Positions 54,901 to 64,000 of a stretch of DNA of 64,000 nucleotides are shown piece after piece (within the stretch, counting starts at the first letter, position 1; each line of letters begins with the position of its first letter). The stretch spans positions 13,375,493-13,439,492 of the forward strand of contig OU612071.1 of NCBI GenBank assembly GCA_914767715.1, given 5' to 3'. The notes beneath the pieces are model-generated. The model worked only from the letters and a program-made list of their open reading frames with translations, was not told where the DNA came from and made no database searches. Origin of the DNA: Membranipora membranacea (taxonomy: Eukaryota > Bryozoa > Gymnolaemata > Cheilostomatida > Membraniporidae). The position numbers and the translations under genes are program-made.

Positions 54901-57815
54901 TTTTTTAAAACCTAAAATGCTATTTTCCACAATTTTTATTGTTTTAAAGTTTCTTTTTTGCCCTGGGAACTCACAATATTAGATATACTGGGGCAATGTA
55001 TTGGCTTTTCTTATGACTGTTTATTTAACCTTTGATTCACCGGGCAGAGCTAGTGTACCCTGCCTTTAATTGTTATCATTGCCTTGAAATAGTTAAACTT
55101 GCATTCTGGGATACTAGTATCACTTTCTATTGGTTTAACTTTTTTAAGTTCTACTTGCAGGGTCAGACGGGTTTCCCGTTTATCGACGCCATTATGAGAC
55201 AGCTAGCTCAGGAGGGATGGATACACCATTTAGCTAGGCACTCAGTAGCCTGTTTTCTAACCAGAGGTGACCTTTGGATCAGCTGGGAGAAGGGCATGCA
55301 GGTGAGTAAGGGTCAAGGTCCTTTTGGTTGTTTGTTTGTTTGTTTGGCTGTACGTTTGTTTGTTTGTGGCAGAGCCTGTTGCACAATAAACTGGGATTCA
55401 GTCAAACAATGTGGAGTTATTTACTCAGGTTTGGTCAACAGACAACTCCACATAATAACAAACCAAAACACATCATCCAAAAATAACAAAACCAAGACAC
55501 ATGTAAATGAGTCTATTCATAAGTGCACAAATGTGATATATGAGTAAATATCACAACAGTACAATATCCCACACAACCCATAATACAGCCAAGGCCCAAT
55601 TGTTGGCCTGAATCCCAGGCTAGTTGTACAACAAAGGTGGTAATTTTGGTCTCATTCTTCTAGGATACACTTGGTTTTAGAATGCATTACACCCTCAGTA
55701 GGCGGATCATTTGTCCTCTTTCAGATCTTTCCTAATCTACAGTTTTTACCTAGACATGCCTAACAAACTAATGCATGTTTTTTATGGCTAAAAAGGCAAT
55801 TTCAGAAATCAGTGGACTAGTAAAGAATTGGTGTGAGATTCTGTTCAACCGATATTCCATGTGCCTCCAAGAGCCGGCAATACGAAGAGCCCCTCTATTC
55901 ACCGTGTACTTCCAAGAACACCTTCTGGCACAGTTGATATAAATTTCAGGCCAACAGTTTGGCCTCAATAAGTTCCATAAGATTATCTTTGATTAATATT
56001 TGATGAGCAAATACGAGCCAGGAATCTGAGGCTAAAGCCTCAACACTAACTGAGCATTTCCTAGGCCATTTATCAGGAAACTTTGTTCTAACCATCGGAC
56101 GAGCAAATAAGCAACATGCATCAATTTTTCCAATGTCATCTTATTGGATATATCTTTTTTCCAGGTATTTGAGGAGTACTTGCTCGATGCTGATTGGTCG
56201 TTGAATGCAGCTAATTGGATGTGGCTATCAGCGAGTGCCTTCTTCCATCAGTACTATAGAGTGTACAGCCCGATAGCATTCGGCAAAAAGACTGACAAGA
56301 CAGGAGCATACATCAGGTTAGTAACTGACAAATGAAAAAAATCAATTTTTCACTATTAAGATCGAGACACATTTTATTTCTCAGCACCTAATTTTGATAT
56401 CTTGTACATTTCAGTTTCACGAATAATTACCTCATTACCAGTGATTCTTCCACGAACCAAAAGTCGATATCATCTTCTCATCTGTAGTCAGTTACATTGA
56501 CAATAGCATGAAATAAACCCAACCAATGTGTCAATATCAAATTATGGTTTTTTAATCCCAATCTTATCTAAAACAAAAGTTCCCGCTTCATGACCTGATG
56601 ACAGGTCTTGAGCTAAAATATACCGTAAAACCTCACCTATAAGTCACCGGACTTATAAGTGAATCACCCCCCTCAGAAAAAACAAAAATGCTCCAGTTAT
56701 AAGACACCCCACAGTTATAAGACACCCCACAGCTATAAGACACCGTGTCTTATAAGTGAATCATATCAGTAGTTGATGTTTGGAAGCTCTCCATCTTTGA
56801 ATCAAGCGTCTATTAATGTTCAATTCCCTTGCAGTCTTGTCAAGGTTGTTATTCTTTTCAACTGTTCTCAATACTTCCAGTTTCTGCTGAATGGTGTATG
56901 AGGTTCTTGGCATGTTTTATTTATTTCGATAGACTGTGAGAGCGATATGATATGCTGATTGTTAAAAAATTTGAATTGTGTTGCACACATTCACTCACTA
57001 CAAATGAGTAGTTTTGGGGAAAAAGCTGCCCTCAGTGGGTTTTGAACTCACAACTTCATGATTACAAGTCGCACACTTTGGCACTGAGCTATTCAGCTTC
57101 GGCGGTTACAATAGGTTTTAGTCCAAGTTAAATATAAAAATGCTTCAAATGATAGTCGCGTCTATATGCTACTCTCTTACAGCCGCCTTCACTTATAAAT
57201 CGCGCGATCTATAGGTGAGGGATTACGGTATGTGTCAAGCGCATTAAACTATAGTTGCGCTTTTGCGGATGTGATAATTTGTTGGGTAAAGGCGATCAAG
57301 AGGGGACAACCTTAGTGGTTGAGAAAAGTTGAGGCCAATTTTCATTTTAGTAATGATTATGGTATATAAGCTGTGTTTATAGGCTATTTAATAGATTGCC
57401 ATGGTGTTCTTTACAAGACTGAGACCTCCAATACAGTACCAAAAAGCTGTAATATCGGCTTCTGATAGCTTGCCAACATCATTATCATTCTTTTTACAGG
57501 AAATATGTGCCAGAGTTGAAGGATTACCCCACAGAGTACATATATGAGCCGTGGAAAGCTTCCCTTGGTGTACAAAAGGCTTGTAAATGTGTGATAGGAA
57601 AGGACTACCCCCACCCTATAGTGGACCATGATACAGCTAGAAAAGAAAACTTGGAGAGAATGGGCAAGGCATACAAGTCTCAGCCTGAGCCCGTAGGTAA
57701 AAATACCAAAAACAATGTAACTAAGACGAAAACGCCTGCGGCTAAACATAAACTTCGCGACAGCTCATCCAAAAGTAAAGACAGGCAATTGAAGAAAAAA
57801 CAAAAGCTAAAGTGA
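45939..57815 (+). CDS. CRY: Cryptochrome / (6-4) photolyase family protein
   Basis: Ten coding exons: 45939-46032, 48546-48684, 50275-50469, 51522-51628, 52138-52289, 53096-53242, 53766-53927, 55161-55301, 56165-56316 and 57500-57815. They total 1605 nt (534 residues plus stop), in frame across all GT-AG junctions. The N-terminal photolyase-like domain starts [18 protein letters not shown]. The FAD-binding domain shows [43 protein letters not shown] and [13 protein letters not shown]. The electron-transfer Trp triad is intact (W320, W374, W397 by my count). The two His of (6-4) photolyases are present (H355, H359). The flavin-facing position in [11 protein letters not shown] is Asn, as in (6-4) photolyases and vertebrate-type CRYs, not Cys as in the Drosophila type. 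The Lys-rich tail of about 60 residues looks like a nuclear targeting sequence. Repair and light-sensing roles cannot be separated from sequence alone. Confidence 0.94.
46272..48289 (-). repeat. Five-copy 404-bp tandem array carrying a tRNA-derived SINE
   Basis: Units start at 46272, 46676, 47080, 47484 and 47888, exactly 404 bp apart, and appear identical by eye. Each unit has a minus-strand SINE with A box TGGCGCAATCGGTTAGCGCG, B box GGTTCGAGCCC and a tail GCACCCTCGGGTGTATACC. A further ~250 bp of non-SINE DNA includes repeated CATGTCTTTCCATG words. The array fills most of intron 1 of the cryptochrome gene. Every unit holds the same 104-codon open frame, which is an artefact of the repeat and not a gene. 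Confidence 0.93.
48707..48993 (+). repeat. 37-bp minisatellite with ZNF143/Staf-like motif
   Basis: About 7.7 head-to-tail copies of a 37-bp unit (AAGGCTACCCAATTACCAAT then GCATTGTGGGAATGTTA), with a few substitutions per unit. On the minus strand each unit reads TTCCCACAATGCATTGGT. This is close to the ZNF143/Staf consensus YWCCCRNMATSCMYYRCR as I recall it. It starts 22 bp after the 5' splice site of cryptochrome exon 2. Confidence 0.88.
49470..49738. mobile_element. Foldback MITE in CRY intron 2, copy 1
   Basis: Left half GCGCCTCCCATATTTGGTAT, AAGGTTGTCCCCTCTTTATC; right half has the inverses GAGGGGACAACTTTAGTG and ATATGAGGAGGCGC. The centre is near 49605. Related to 53950-54300 and to the half element at 57298-57456. 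Confidence 0.8.
49862..50008 (-). repeat. tRNA-like SINE head
   Basis: On the minus strand it reads GGAGCGGCCGTGGTGCAATG as the start, an A-box-like region and B box GTTCAATTCCC. The fold is closer to a real tRNA than the other heads, but the 5' and 3' ends do not pair as a clean acceptor stem and a body follows. I call it SINE-derived. Confidence 0.6.
50825..50995 (+). repeat. tRNA-derived SINE in CRY intron 3, plus strand
   Basis: This is the same family as the SINE in the 404-bp array but in the opposite orientation. The head has an internal duplication (GCGCAATCGCGCAATCGG) within the A box. B box GGTTCGAGTCC and the tail GCACCCTCGGGTGTATAC are intact. Confidence 0.82.
52307..52455 (+). 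repeat. 16-bp minisatellite with CACATG (M-box/E-box-like) motif
   Basis: About nine tandem copies of CACATGATACACTGAT and close variants. It starts 18 bp after the 5' splice site of cryptochrome exon 5. Most units contain TCACATGA, the reverse complement of TCATGTGA, an M-box/E-box-like bHLH site. Confidence 0.88.
52483..52565. repeat. Hairpin in CRY intron 5
   Basis: GATAGCTGGTAGTTGCATTT with CATTTTCAACCA is followed, after a ~15-bp loop, by the inverses TGGTTGATAATG and AAATGTAACTACCAGCTATT. This is a ~33-bp imperfect stem. Confidence 0.82.
53950..54300. mobile_element. Foldback MITE in CRY intron 7, copy 2
   Basis: AAGGCTGTCCCCTCTTTATC and GATAAAGAGGGACAGCCTAA form the inner arms around a TTATTTAACATAATAA loop, with TTTCTCAACCACT or CGTTGAGAAA outside. 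The outer arms (CCTTCCCATATTTGGTAT and CTTCAATATGGTAACAAATA) are partly matched. Confidence 0.8.
54721..55010 (+). mobile_element. Dispersed repeat in CRY intron 7 (matches 57975-58280)
   Basis: Shared ordered landmarks with the copy beyond the gene: CCTACTAGGCCATG, CAGGCTGAAAAGTCATTAGG, ATTTATTGCCTCC and GACCACTATGATCCAC.ATGA. It ends just before exon 8 of the cryptochrome gene. Confidence 0.75.
56621..57230. mobile_element. TIR MITE with tRNA-like core, copy 2 (CRY intron 9)
   Basis: The left end TACCGTAAAACCTCACCTAT and right end ATAGGTGAGGGATTACGGTA are inverted repeats. Inside are GTCACCGGACTTATAAGTGA with its partner, a short direct repeat of ATAAGACACCCCACAG, and a minus-strand tRNA-like segment at about 57030-57110 with degenerate A and B boxes. 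It is about 610 bp, twice the length of the copy at 6465. Confidence 0.78.
57298..57456. mobile_element. Half of the foldback MITE, copy 3 (CRY intron 9)
   Basis: GAGGGGACAACCTTAGTGGT, TTGAGAAAA and TATAGGCTATTTAATAGATT match the right halves of the elements at 49470 and 53950. The left half is absent. It ends about 44 bp before the last exon. Confidence 0.7.
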
Positions 57816-57974
57816 GAACTAGTCTGATGTGCGGTCGTTGTCTTTTTCTCATTTAGAAGCTCTCAGCTTGCAAACTATTGTTGCTTTTTGTTTGACATTA
57901 TTTTTTCACCATTTCTACCTCAGACCTAACAAATATAATATTGACACATTACATGTTTCTCTTTCTTAAAATGA

Positions 57975-58280
57975 CAGTCCTACTAGGCCATGTTTGGTAC
58001 GGTTTGAAATAACTCAGGCTGAAAAGTCATTAGGACATATGAATTAAAATAGCCTTCGAACCGAATTGCAGTAAAACTTTTGCAAAGTCTGAATTATGGG
58101 ATTATAATGAATCATAGTGATTTATTGCCTCCCCCTGACCACTATGATCCACTATGATCCTTGCTAGCACATTTAGAAAAAAAACTAAATTGCTATTTTC
58201 CACAATTTTTACTTGCCCTATGAACTCACAATATTTTTCTTCACTGGTGTAATATATCCACTTTTCTAATAGGACTGACC
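57975..58280 (+). mobile_element. Dispersed MITE-like repeat (matches 54721-55010)
   Basis: The ends CAGTCCTACTAG and CTAATAGGACTG are short inverted repeats. The body matches the copy in cryptochrome intron 7. Confidence 0.72.
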
Positions 58281-59257
58281 CTTTAAACATTGTTTCAACA
58301 CATGACCATTTACAAACATTTTGTTTGTTGCACCCGAAACTGTAACCAACAGTTTGAAAGATCTTGTCCTGTAACATAAATATAAAGCTGCCTATCAAAA
58401 TGTTTCCTAGCCTATAGGCTATGGTCAAATTGTCACTGCCAATGGCTGATCAGTATCAGAATCGGTTTTGGCAAGTTGCTGCACACCAAGTTCGGGTCTT
58501 TCATGGCCTCACATCTATGATGCAATCTAGTTTTCTAGAATGGATCACATTCTTAGAACAAGAATTTAGGGCAACTTGCATCCCTCATTATGGGCAGCCA
58601 AATCTTCTGCTTCCTACTAAACAGCAATATGGTTTGTTAGGATAATCAAGCCTCAACTTTACTCTGACATTATACAAATGCGGACTGCATCGCAGGTCAA
58701 ATCCATCTCAGCAATGGTTCGCACATATATTTGACAGTTTGTTAATTTTATTCGGAACTGTAATGTAGTTAACAAGAATCAACTAGTAAAGGACTGGCTA
58801 CACACACCGTATTTTCTTTAGGATATGGGAACTTGTAGATAAGGTACGGCTCGGTCAAGGTGGGCACTGGCCGTACTAAAAATGTCCTTACCCGATGGAA
58901 AATATGTTGTGTGTAGCGACAGCCTTAGACAGTGAAGTTTGACAGACTCAAGTTAGAGTTCCGGGCAGGTTCTAGTTACCTGGCTAAGATATAACATGGG
59001 AAACATATACATCAGCTATTAAAAATTTAAACCTAACCAGTTAGATGATTTGCCATGATATGGTTAAACTTGTGTTTGTTTTTTACGCCCTCATGTTGGT
59101 TTATCCATTACTGGGTTTCAGCCAAGTGATGCACCAAGCAACACTGCTTTATTGCCCTTTAGCATTGGCTTTTTGTAACAAAAACATCGCTCTAACAATA
59201 CTTAATCAAGCCATCAAATATATTGTGGTATAATAATTATGTTGAATTAGATTGACT

Positions 59258-59450
59258 TCTTGGTTCAATAGTTCACTTATCGAAACATTTTGCTAGGGTT
59301 GATTTCAATGGGAACTGATCTGTCCCTTGATGATCTTGGCACATCCTGTCATATGGGATGCTCATAAAAGTCTAGTGACATATTGACCCTAAATAGTTTA
59401 TTTTTGGCAATGTTGGTAAAGAATGAGTAATTTTGGTCTATTTTCGACAT
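59258..59450 (+). repeat. Inverted-repeat arm flanking type II gene exon 1
   Basis: TGACTTCTTGGTTC, AGTTCACTTATC.AAACATTT and GACCCTAAATAGTTTATTTT recur inverted at 61655-61840. A shorter inverted copy of the first part lies at 62352-62400. Confidence 0.75.
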
Positions 59451-59550
59451 CAACTAATAGTTTCTCAACGCAAAAAGTCAGTACGCTGTGAGCGTGAGAC
59501 AGAGCAACACGATTTAGCAGGGATCCATTTGGTAATATCGTCTCGAAGAA

Positions 59551-62313
59551 ATGGCTTCAGCCAATGTATATTTTAACACTGGACACACAACACCAGAAGA
59601 CGTTTATGAAGAAGTGACAGTCACAATCAGTGACAAGGATCAAAATCAGTATGTATAGTCTATGCTTCATGTAGATCCCAGTGCTCAGAAGTAAGCTAGC
59701 ATACCAACTTCTAGATGTAAGAGTCATGAGAAACAATAATATGGTTCAAATCCATGTGAAATTTTGACTGAAGCAATAGCAATTTGGCCTAGTATCCAAA
59801 CTTTTCGCCCAGTGTGGCGAAAACTAAACAGTGTTTGCAATGCAATTATATCGTGAAAGGCCAAAACAATAGATTCGATGGCACAGGTCTAAAGCCTTAT
59901 GTCTAAAGCTATTATACAAGCGCTCGATAATTCGTCACGGGTTGTTCTTCACTTACAACACCAGCAACAACCCCTTACCATACCTGATGAACTCCACACT
60001 GTAGTTGTCAAATTTTTATGTTCGATGAATTCTGATCCTACTCACATCAACACTGTGTTCAATCAATGATCAAAAAAGCTCATTTCAGGGCTCATCAATC
60101 ATTTCTTCTCTGTTGAGTATTTTTTTGTACGGCTACCCTCCCAACAATTGGAATACAACAGAGTTTTCTGTCAAATGGAGTATTTCAGAACTTTTGGGTC
60201 TTCTCATTCCAGTTATCCTAGAAGAGTTCTAGCAGAAGCCTTTCCTCCATTTGCTTATCAATAATGCAAATATTGCATACTTTGGAGATGAAATATCCCG
60301 GCAAAATTCAGCGTGCTCTGCAATAGTTATAGTAATGATGAACGTTGCCAGGGGGCAGACTGTGAAGCAAATTGGTCAGAAAAAAACTCCTAGATGCCAA
60401 TTGACTACATTGTATGAGTCAAACCATCATATGTGGGAAACCAATTCAATTTAATCTTTACAACAAGTAGTTTTTATTGGCCGCGATGATGGTTAGACTC
60501 AGGTGGTGTCCTTTGAATTCAGATTATATATCCCGCATATCATTTGTAGACGTGCTCAATCTGCAGAGAGTGAACTTAAACTGGAGGAGAGTACCGCTTC
60601 TAAAAGTCCCAATGTAAAACGGATTGTGTATCTGTTGATATCTTTGACAGTATTAGTTCTACTCTTGGCAGCATTGGCACTGGCAGCTTTAGGTGAGCCA
60701 ATTTTACCTTAGAACCTTTTGTATTTTTTTGCTCATATTATATTTATTTGAAAATTATATACATAGTATTCTGTTAAAGAGAAACTGAAATTCAGATCCA
60801 GCATTCATTATAGAGACTCGGTAGTCAATCTACAGTGGTTAACTTCTGATGGGAGTAATAATATGGAAAAAAATTTGTTATGTGACTTACTTTCTCCAAT
60901 TTGCTATGCTCAAATTTACATCCTAATATCTTTTGACATCACGGTAATGACATCGGGCATAGCATGTCTTGTCAAGACAGGCTACATTGAGCCATATTCA
61001 ATAGCGTTAAGCATGATTATTAATGATATATTGCTTTACAATTCATGAGAAAATCAATATCATGTAGTGCACCTGCTTTGACACACATTGTGACACTGTA
61101 ATTTAACTATAAACTGAACTGAAAATTATTGTATCCCTACACATTTCACATCAAATTTTCTTTTAAAAAAGAAAATTAGGTTTCATAGATCCATCAGCAG
61201 AGTCAAATATAGTTGAGGAATGTGTAGCTATACTGAGAAAAATCACTAAATGTAAATCAGTCATTATTGATTGATAGGGCATTGTTTATGAGTGTCCCAC
61301 CTATGATATTCAAATTCTTCTTTATAAATGTAAACACAACCTTGTGATGTATTTGGCGCCAAAATGGCGCACATGTACAGAATCGGAACTGGTTGAACTA
61401 TCAACCTGGATAGGGACCGGAGAAATTGAATCTGAACCGAACTTCCTCTTTAATTGGTTCGTCATACGCTGTGTGCAGTGTAAAAATACACACTTGCGGA
61501 ATCCTTTCCTTCAAGACAATATTACAGAAAGGATCACGTCTGAATCGAGTTGCTTTGTCTAACAGTCACAGGGTGCTGACTTTGTTTGTTGAAGAACTAT
61601 AAGTTGATCTTGAAGATAGATCAAAATGGCTCACCCTCATTAGCTGTCCATCCATAATGCCAAAAATAAACTATTTAGGGTCAAGGAGTCAGTAGTTTTT
61701 ATGAACATCCCCAATGGCAGGATGTGTTGTAATCATCAAGCCTGATCAAAGTGACAGCTTAATTTCCTTGCAAATCAACCCCAGCTAAATGTTTTGATAA
61801 GTGAACTATGGAATCAAGAAGTCATGCCAATTTAAATGTATGTCAATATTTTTATTTTGCTTGGTAACATATTATAAGTGGTATGTTTTGGTATCGGTAT
61901 GCTATCGGTTAAAAAAGTAATAATATGGTAGTTACATGGTGATGCTGGATCTGTTGTTCATGCCACAAATTTGATTCTCATGATCAATAAAATGACTAAC
62001 CACCTCAATATTCTTCTGTCCTAAAAGTATTCTCTTAGACCAAGTTCATAAACACTGTCTAAAAATGTTGGACTTATTTTAATGTTTATAACTTTCTAGT
62101 TTGGAAATGAATAGTTCATCCAAGTCCTGCTCAATGATGGTTAGCTCTTACTTTCAGTTACCATCGTAGGCGTTCATAAATCTAACAAACTGTCTGAGAC
62201 ACTCAACTCACTCCGAGAGTCATTTGAAAGATCTTCTGACTTTTATGAGAAAAGATTAGCGCAAATTGAAGTGCACCTTACAAATACATACTCACAAGTA
62301 GACTCATTTACAA
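59551..62313 (+). CDS. Type II membrane protein, 5' part (partial)
   Basis: Proposed exons are 59551-59648, 60550-60692 and 62158-62313, all with GT-AG borders and compatible phases (2, 1, 1). There is no stop, so the gene probably continues past the window. Exon 1 encodes a 33-residue cytoplasmic N-terminus with no signal peptide and an acidic Tyr motif (EDVYEEVTV). Exon 2 has an acidic/basic stretch and then about 22 hydrophobic residues rich in Leu, Ala and Val, a single membrane anchor preceded by Lys-Arg. Exon 3 is a 52-residue, heptad-like helical segment, phase 1-1, typical of a stalk. The layout suits receptors with a C-terminal ligand-binding head (C-type lectin, collagen-like, fibrinogen or TNF type), but no head is visible. 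A short open exon at 61180-61274 could be an alternative end. Confidence 0.5.
61655..61840 (-). repeat. Inverted-repeat arm, opposite copy
   Basis: The reverse complement of this segment follows 59258-59450 in order (AAATAAACTATTTAGGGTCA; TTTTGATAAGTGAACTATGG; AAGAAGTCA). The stretch 61785-62060 also resembles 62355-62540 in direct orientation. Confidence 0.72.
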
Positions 62314-62977
62314 GTATGTAGGGAGGCCAGACATGGAGCAGAAAAAAAGAGGGTAATGTTTTGATGAGTGAACTATGAACCAAGAAGTCAAACCAATTTA
62401 AAATGTATGATAATATATTTGGTTTGGTTGATAGGATGGTAGGTAGGATGGTTGGTAGGATGATGTTTTTGTTTTCCAATGTCAATGGTATATGTTAAAA
62501 TAGTAATATGGTGTTATTAAAGGGCAACCAAGGTTTCAAACAACTTCCCATTGATGGCCGTTGATTAATAGCAGATTGCACCTTCTGCATGGGGAAAAAG
62601 ACAAAATATGATTCGGATAATTATTCAGCCAGAATTCTTGTGGAACATTTCTTCCATCAGGTACTCAAACTCAGCTAAAAGAGAATACCACATAGCAGTT
62701 TCCTGTTCCTGTTATTATTTAGCCGGTGCTCCATAATTATTACAGCAAAGTCTTGGAACCTCCCCTAAACTGAAGTGTTACCCAGCTTGAGTCAGCAACT
62801 ACTTTGAGTTTTGCATCGCGTAATGCACAAAGCTGGTGCTGCCCAGCACATTATTTGCTACCCATTAATGCATTGCTGCGAAACCTTGGTTGCCCTTTAA
62901 GGTTTATGCCACAAAATAATTTGATTGTCATGCGGTAATGTCAAAGACTGATCCGAATATCAACATATCATATACCG

Positions 62978-64000
62978 TTAGAAAGCTGCCGAGCTACTGA
63001 AAATGAATACCTGAACAAAAACTTGATTCGATGACGTTGTGTCATTAAAGGGAGGAAATTCGGCAGAAAACGCTGTTTTTGTCAAAGCCGATGTAGGAGT
63101 CAAATTAATTGCAAGAAATTTCAAAACAGGTGGAATGTATACTAAGAGATTGAGTTCATAGTAAAATTTGATTTTCTTTGATATATGACTAGTCTAAACT
63201 GACTTTTTACGTCACGCCATACAACGCATTTTTTTTTGTGAAGCCGTGAAAATATGTGAAAATTCAATCATTAATTCAGAACAGATCATAGGCTCGAAAC
63301 AAAATTAATTATTATTTTGCCTCAGAGTACACTTCAAATGTCATACATATTGACTTTCAACAAATTAGCTTGCATATTACGAAAACAGTAGACTCTCGAA
63401 TACACCTGATATTTTTCGCAACTTTTGCATAACGTCAAATGTGCTGTACAAATGACCATTATTGTGGCCAAACGAAGTTTTTTTGAAAGTTCTCACATAC
63501 GAAGCCGCTTTTATTACCCATGGTGCACGCAGGAAATGCCAACAGATTTTTTCACTACATCTTTGTTTTTCTTGAATTTAACGCAAAAGAATGGCCAAAA
63601 ACACCTCAAAAGTCCCAAAAAATAGCTGTTTTTTGGCATTCTTTTGTGTTAAATTCAAGAAAAACGAAGATGCAGGGAAAAAATCATTTGGCATTTCCTG
63701 TGTCCACCATGGCTAATAAAAGCGGCTTCGTATGTGAGAACTTTCAAAAAATTTGTTCGGCCACAATAATGGTCATTTGGACAGCACATTTGACGTTATG
63801 CGAAAGTTGCAAAAAATATTAGCTGTATTCGAGAGTCTACTGTTTTCGCAATATGCAAGCTAATTTGTTGAAAGTTAATAGGTATGACATTTGAAGTGTA
63901 CTCTAAGGCGAAATCATAATTAATTTTGTTTCGAGCTTATGATCTGTTCTGAATTAATGATTGAAATTTCACATATTTTCATGGCTTCACAAAAACATAT
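62978..64000. repeat. Repeat with long palindrome, cut by window end
   Basis: The left part (62978-63230) matches 8620-8900. From about 63228 the sequence folds on itself around a ~25-bp centre near 63614. Left-arm landmarks such as CAGAACAGATCATA, GAAAACAGTAGACTCTCGAA, AATGACCATTATTGTGG and AAGAATGGCCAAAAA recur inverted in order up to the window edge. Arms are at least 375 bp with high identity. Open frames in it are inverted-repeat artefacts. Confidence 0.88.

Larger units (their letters stand above)
57816..59550. other. Region between CRY and type II membrane-protein gene
   Basis: It holds the cryptochrome 3' UTR, the second copy of the 54721 repeat (57975-58280), and an inverted-repeat arm (59258-59450). 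No coding exon is recognised. The open frames at 58102-58428 (-) and 58421-58645 (+) have no recognisable domain or splice context. Confidence 0.5.

Noticed and set aside
61180-61274. Third exon of the type II membrane protein gene
   Set aside because: It has an acceptor and is in frame after exon 2, but stops after about 31 codons and cannot join the good stalk exon at 62158. It is kept only as a possible alternative end.
63425-63822. Two open frames of 66 and 100 codons
   Set aside because: Both lie in the palindrome centre and arms, so they reflect the inverted repeat.

Overview
The window is animal nuclear DNA. Its genes are split by GT-AG introns, the sequence is AT-rich, and intergenic and intronic DNA is packed with small mobile elements (tRNA-derived SINEs, hAT-like and other MITEs, foldback elements, LINE remnants). 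No bacterial-style operons, CRISPR arrays or plastid/organelle features are seen. The cryptochrome and NDOR1 sequences are metazoan in type. The compact intron-rich layout would suit an early-branching marine invertebrate such as a sponge or cnidarian, but this is inference and I cannot name the species.

Layout. (1) 1-17 kb: two paralogous three-exon genes for small secreted cysteine-rich proteins (2317-4607 and 13289-14174, both +), in an apparently duplicated block and surrounded by repeats. (2) 18-22.5 kb: a ~4.4 kb imperfect inverted duplication holding LINE/RNase H remnants in both arms. (3) 23.2-24.8 kb (+): a two-exon type I membrane protein of unknown family. (4) 26.3-36.3 kb (-): a complete 13-exon NADPH-dependent diflavin oxidoreductase (NDOR1), 610 codons, with reading frame checked across every junction. 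(5) 36.3-45.9 kb: a non-coding interval rich in palindromes. (6) 45.9-57.8 kb (+): a complete 10-exon cryptochrome/(6-4) photolyase-family gene, 534 codons, with reading frame checked across every junction. Its introns carry a five-copy 404-bp SINE-containing tandem array and two motif-rich minisatellites. (7) 59.6-62.3 kb (+): the 5' part of a type II membrane protein gene that appears to run out of the window. (8) 63.0-64.0 kb: a long palindrome cut by the window end.

Functional picture. NDOR1 (FMN/FAD, cytosolic iron-sulfur assembly) and the cryptochrome (FAD, light or DNA-repair function) are divergently oriented flavoprotein genes. The other four genes encode secreted or membrane proteins, two of them a young paralogous family with strongly diverged bodies and a conserved cysteine core. 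The most novel material is this cysteine-rich pair, the orphan membrane protein, and the arrays inside the cryptochrome introns. All exon calls are by eye from splice signals and frame; no database search was possible.
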